Shown piece by piece: positions 3,943 to 6,216 of a DNA stretch of 6,216 nt. The position numbers were made by a program, and so were the translations under genes. Positions within the stretch are counted from its first letter, which is position 1. Every line of letters begins with the position of its first letter. The stretch is from Actinomycetota bacterium (GTDB taxonomy: Bacteria; Actinomycetota; Actinomycetes; S36-B12). The notes under the pieces are model-generated. The model ran no database searches, was not told the DNA's origin, and was given only the letters and a program-made list of their open reading frames with translations. The stretch covers positions 1 to 6,216 of the forward strand of contig CANMNM010000089.1 in NCBI GenBank assembly GCA_947499275.1, read 5' to 3'.

Positions 3943-6216
3943 GATGAACCTAATAGTGCCTTGAGATCGCCAAAGAGCGAGGGTGAAGGTGTCACTCGGT
4001 AAACGTCGTCGAGCTTCATGACCGTTGTTGACGTTCCACCCGTTAAGTGCAATTGCACTTCCGTGGTTCCCGGATGTTGCGCCAAAATATTTTTGAGGCG
4101 AGCGACGAGTGGCGGTACACAACGGGTAGCTGACATGGTGAGTCGAACCGGACCTGTTGGAGCTCCAGAGAGATCCGGAGAGGTAACTTCAAGTGCAATA
4201 GCCCGCACTCCTTCTTCATCACTCCGGTCAATTTTAGTGCGGATGACCAAAATCGAGTCATCAACCAACAGTGTTCCAAAGGATGCATAAGAGGCCGGGA
4301 AAACCATAACTTCAAGGCTCCCTTCCAAGTCCTCCAAAGTGACAATTGCCCAAGCTGAGCCCTTTTTAGTGGTTTTTCGCACGACACTCGTAACCAAACC
4401 GCCCAGTGAAATTACCTGCCCGTCGAGGTGTTCATCTATCAAAACGGATGCAATGCTTCGATCCGATAGTTGCGCCAATGCGCTCTCCATGCCGAAAAGT
4501 GGATGGTCTGAGACGTATAGGCCCAGCATGTCACGTTCATGTGCGAGGAGCAGTGACTTCTCCCACTCGGTGATTCCAATGACAGGTCGTTCAATCAGTG
4601 AGACATCAGCATCTACTTCAAGCCCCCCAAATAAATCAAACTGCCCAATCGCCTCAGACCGCTTGATGTCGACGGCAGCATCAATTATCTGCTCATGCAC
4701 TGCAATTAACCCCTTGCGCGTGTGGCCAAGACTGTCGAAAGCGCCCGCTTTCACTAATGACTCAACAACTCGTCTATTGCAGACGGCGATATCTACTTTG
4801 GCGATGAAGTCGTGAAAATCTGAAAAGCGACCAACTTTATTTCGAGTGGCAATCACGGAATCCACAACGTTAGTTCCCACATTGCGAATAGCCGTTAATC
4901 CGAAACGAATATCAGTTCCACGAGGGGTGTAGTTTGCATCCGAATCATTTACATCAGGTGGCAAAACCTTGATTCCCATGCGTCGACATTCGTTGAGATA
5001 AATTGCTGAACGTTCCTTGTCGTCGGCCATTGAAGTGAGCAGTGCAGCCATGTATTCGGCCGGGTAATTGGCCTTTAAATATGCGGTCCAATAAGAAACG
5101 AGTCCATAGCCAGCTGTATGGGCCTTATTGAACGCGTAATCTGAGAAGGGAACAAGGACTTCCCACAGCTTGTTTATCGCCGGATCAGAGAATCCGCGCT
5201 CGCTCATGCCCTCACTAAATGGGACAAACTCTTGTTCAAGAATTTCCTTTTTCTTTTTGCTCATTGCTCGCCGAAGAAGATCTGCTTTGCCCAGTGAATA
5301 ACCAGCCAACTGCTGGGCGATCGCCATAACCTGTTCTTGATAGACGATCAATCCGTAGGTATCGCCGAGGATCTCACTCAATGGCCCTTCAAGTTCAGGG
5401 TGAATCGGGACGACCGGCTTGCGTCCATTTTTTCTATCCGCGTAGTCATTGTGTGCATTCGCGCCCATGGGACCAGGGCGGTACAGCGCAAGGACAGCTG
5501 AAATATCTTCGAAATTGTCCGGAGCCATCGATCGCAATAACGAACGCATCGGACCACCATCGAGTTGGAAAACCCCTAACGTGTCACCCCGTGAAAGCAG
5601 GTCGTAAGCCATTTTGTCGTCAAGTGCCAAGGTTTCCAAAACAACTTCATCACCTGTATTGCGTCTAATATTTTCCAGACAGTCGTCAAGGACGCTGAGG
5701 TTACGCAACCCCAAGAAGTCCATTTTCAGCAAACCAAGAGACTCACACGCACCCATGTCAAACTGCGTGATAATTGCGCCATCTTGCTCGCGTTTCCACA
5801 CCGGTATCACGTCCATGAGTGGCTCACTACACAGAATCACTCCTGCGGCGTGTACGCCTGGTTGGCGTTTAAGCCCCTCAAGACCCTTAGCCGTATCAAT
5901 GACAGTCTGCACCTCAGGATCACTTGCATAGAGTGCCCGAAAATCTGCGGCTTCGGAATACCGAGAATCACTCGGGTCAAATGCGCCTTTAAGGGTAATG
6001 TCCTTGCCCATCACGGACGGTGGCATAGCTTTCGTGATTCGGTCGCCCACCGAATAGGGCAAGCCCAAGACGCGTGCGCTGTCTTTGATTGCAGCCTTAG
6101 CCTTAATTGAACCGTACGTGACAATCTGTGCGACGCGCTCTTCCCCATACTTCTCCGTGGCGTAACGAATCATGTCCGAACGTCGCCGTTCATCAAAATC
6201 GATGTCGATATCGGGC
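3930..6216 (-). CDS. dnaE: DNA polymerase III alpha subunit DnaE (N-terminal part beyond the window edge)
   Basis: DnaE is the C-family catalytic subunit of the replicative polymerase, extending DNA from dNTPs in the replisome. The open frame runs from the right edge (first full codon at 6215) to TAG at 3930-3932, 761 residues; actinobacterial DnaE1 is usually near 1180, so about 420 residues with the PHP domain are missing. ATG 6173 is internal. In visible numbering, PDIDIDFDERRR (1-12) carries the first two palm aspartates (Asp2 and Asp4), and KMDFLGLR carries the third, Asp166. Further conserved blocks are HAAGVILC, LYRPGP (244-249), QEQVMAIAQQLAGYSLGKAD, the lysine-rich SKKKKE, and FNKAHTAGYG (362-371). 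Helix-hairpin-helix-like VCNRRVVESLVKAGAFDSLG follows, then the beta-clamp motif QFDLF (525-529), an OB fold (about 601-680) and a C-terminal domain ending near GDLKALLG. All visible key residues are intact. It overlaps the downstream membrane-protein gene by 13 nt. The clamp motif and single-gene context favour DnaE1 over the error-prone ImuC/DnaE2. Confidence 0.97.
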   Translation of the reverse strand, partial: PDIDIDFDERRRSDMIRYATEKYGEERVAQIVTYGSIKAKAAIKDSARVLGLPYSVGDRITKAMPPSVMGKDITLKGAFDPSDSRYSEAADFRALYASDPEVQTVIDTAKGLEGLKRQPGVHAAGVILCSEPLMDVIPVWKREQDGAIITQFDMGACESLGLLKMDFLGLRNLSVLDDCLENIRRNTGDEVVLETLALDDKMAYDLLSRGDTLGVFQLDGGPMRSLLRSMAPDNFEDISAVLALYRPGPMGANAHNDYADRKNGRKPVVPIHPELEGPLSEILGDTYGLIVYQEQVMAIAQQLAGYSLGKADLLRRAMSKKKKEILEQEFVPFSEGMSERGFSDPAINKLWEVLVPFSDYAFNKAHTAGYGLVSYWTAYLKANYPAEYMAALLTSMADDKERSAIYLNECRRMGIKVLPPDVNDSDANYTPRGTDIRFGLTAIRNVGTNVVDSVIATRNKVGRFSDFHDFIAKVDIAVCNRRVVESLVKAGAFDSLGHTRKGLIAVHEQIIDAAVDIKRSEAIGQFDLFGGLEVDADVSLIERPVIGITEWEKSLLLAHERDMLGLYVSDHPLFGMESALAQLSDRSIASVLIDEHLDGQVISLGGLVTSVVRKTTKKGSAWAIVTLEDLEGSLEVMVFPASYASFGTLLVDDSILVIRTKIDRSDEEGVRAIALEVTSPDLSGAPTGPVRLTMSATRCVPPLVARLKNILAQHPGTTEVQLHLTGGTSTTVMKLDDVYRVTPSPSLFGDLKALLGSSCLI

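Noticed and set aside
3943..4122. Longer start for the membrane protein at 4122
   Set aside because: This 60-residue extension lies wholly within dnaE in another frame and looks like a chance translation. The 3942 start has an AGG at good spacing and gives a normal short polar N-terminus before the first helix.
4018..6110. Open frames antisense to dnaE on the plus strand (for example 4339-4815 and 5784-6110)
   Set aside because: They lie within a highly conserved polymerase gene, have no recognisable motifs and no convincing ribosome-binding sites.
3930..6173. Taking ATG 6173 as the dnaE start
   Set aside because: The frame continues to the window edge and encodes the conserved PDIDIDF catalytic motif upstream of that ATG, so the gene is truncated by the window, not short.
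1..6216. Mobile elements, CRISPR repeats, tRNA or rRNA genes, phage or defence genes
   Set aside because: Nothing of the kind was seen. Essentially the whole window is accounted for by six housekeeping-type genes, with no inverted-repeat ends, direct-repeat arrays or structured RNA genes evident.

Overview
The window is an ordinary, very tightly packed stretch of chromosome, most likely from a mid-GC actinobacterium (my rough count of a few lines gives about 50% G+C). It carries six genes, two of them cut by the window edges, and almost no non-coding DNA. The actinobacterial assignment rests on three things: the DnaE1-like polymerase with a QFDLF clamp motif, the gene order (dnaE, small four-helix membrane protein, ybaK, LON-domain protein, hisD, hisC) that I recall from Streptomyces-type genomes, and starts without Shine-Dalgarno sequences preceded by TAnnnT boxes, as in leaderless actinobacterial transcripts. 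The moderate GC and near-zero spacing suggest a streamlined lineage, such as the small-genome freshwater actinobacteria. That is inference; the species cannot be named from the sequence.

Layout. Positions 1-891 (minus) hold most of hisC, whose C-terminal end lies beyond the left edge. Positions 888-2213 (minus) hold complete hisD, overlapping hisC by 4 nt (GTGA). These are the first genes of a histidine-biosynthesis operon running leftward. After a gap of about 20 nt a divergent pair runs rightward: a stand-alone LON substrate-binding-domain protein (about 2237-2917) and, 21 nt later, a YbaK-type Cys-tRNA(Pro) deacylase (2939-3409). Converging on ybaK from the right is a short membrane protein (3397-3942, minus), overlapping ybaK by 13 nt tail to tail. 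Its start overlaps the end of dnaE by another 13 nt. dnaE (3930 to beyond 6216, minus) is the replicative DNA polymerase III alpha subunit; the right edge falls just before its first catalytic aspartates, so the N-terminal PHP part is missing.

How the genes relate: hisD and hisC act in the last and late steps of histidine synthesis. dnaE copies the chromosome, and the membrane protein is probably co-transcribed with it. YbaK clears mischarged Cys-tRNA(Pro). The LON-domain protein has no assigned function. The genes share a neighbourhood and promoter space rather than a single pathway.

I found no mobile element, CRISPR array, RNA gene, phage gene or obvious new system. The most interesting points are regulatory: three starts that look leaderless, two of them divergent with overlapping -10 boxes, and gene ends that overlap in both orientations with no visible terminator.
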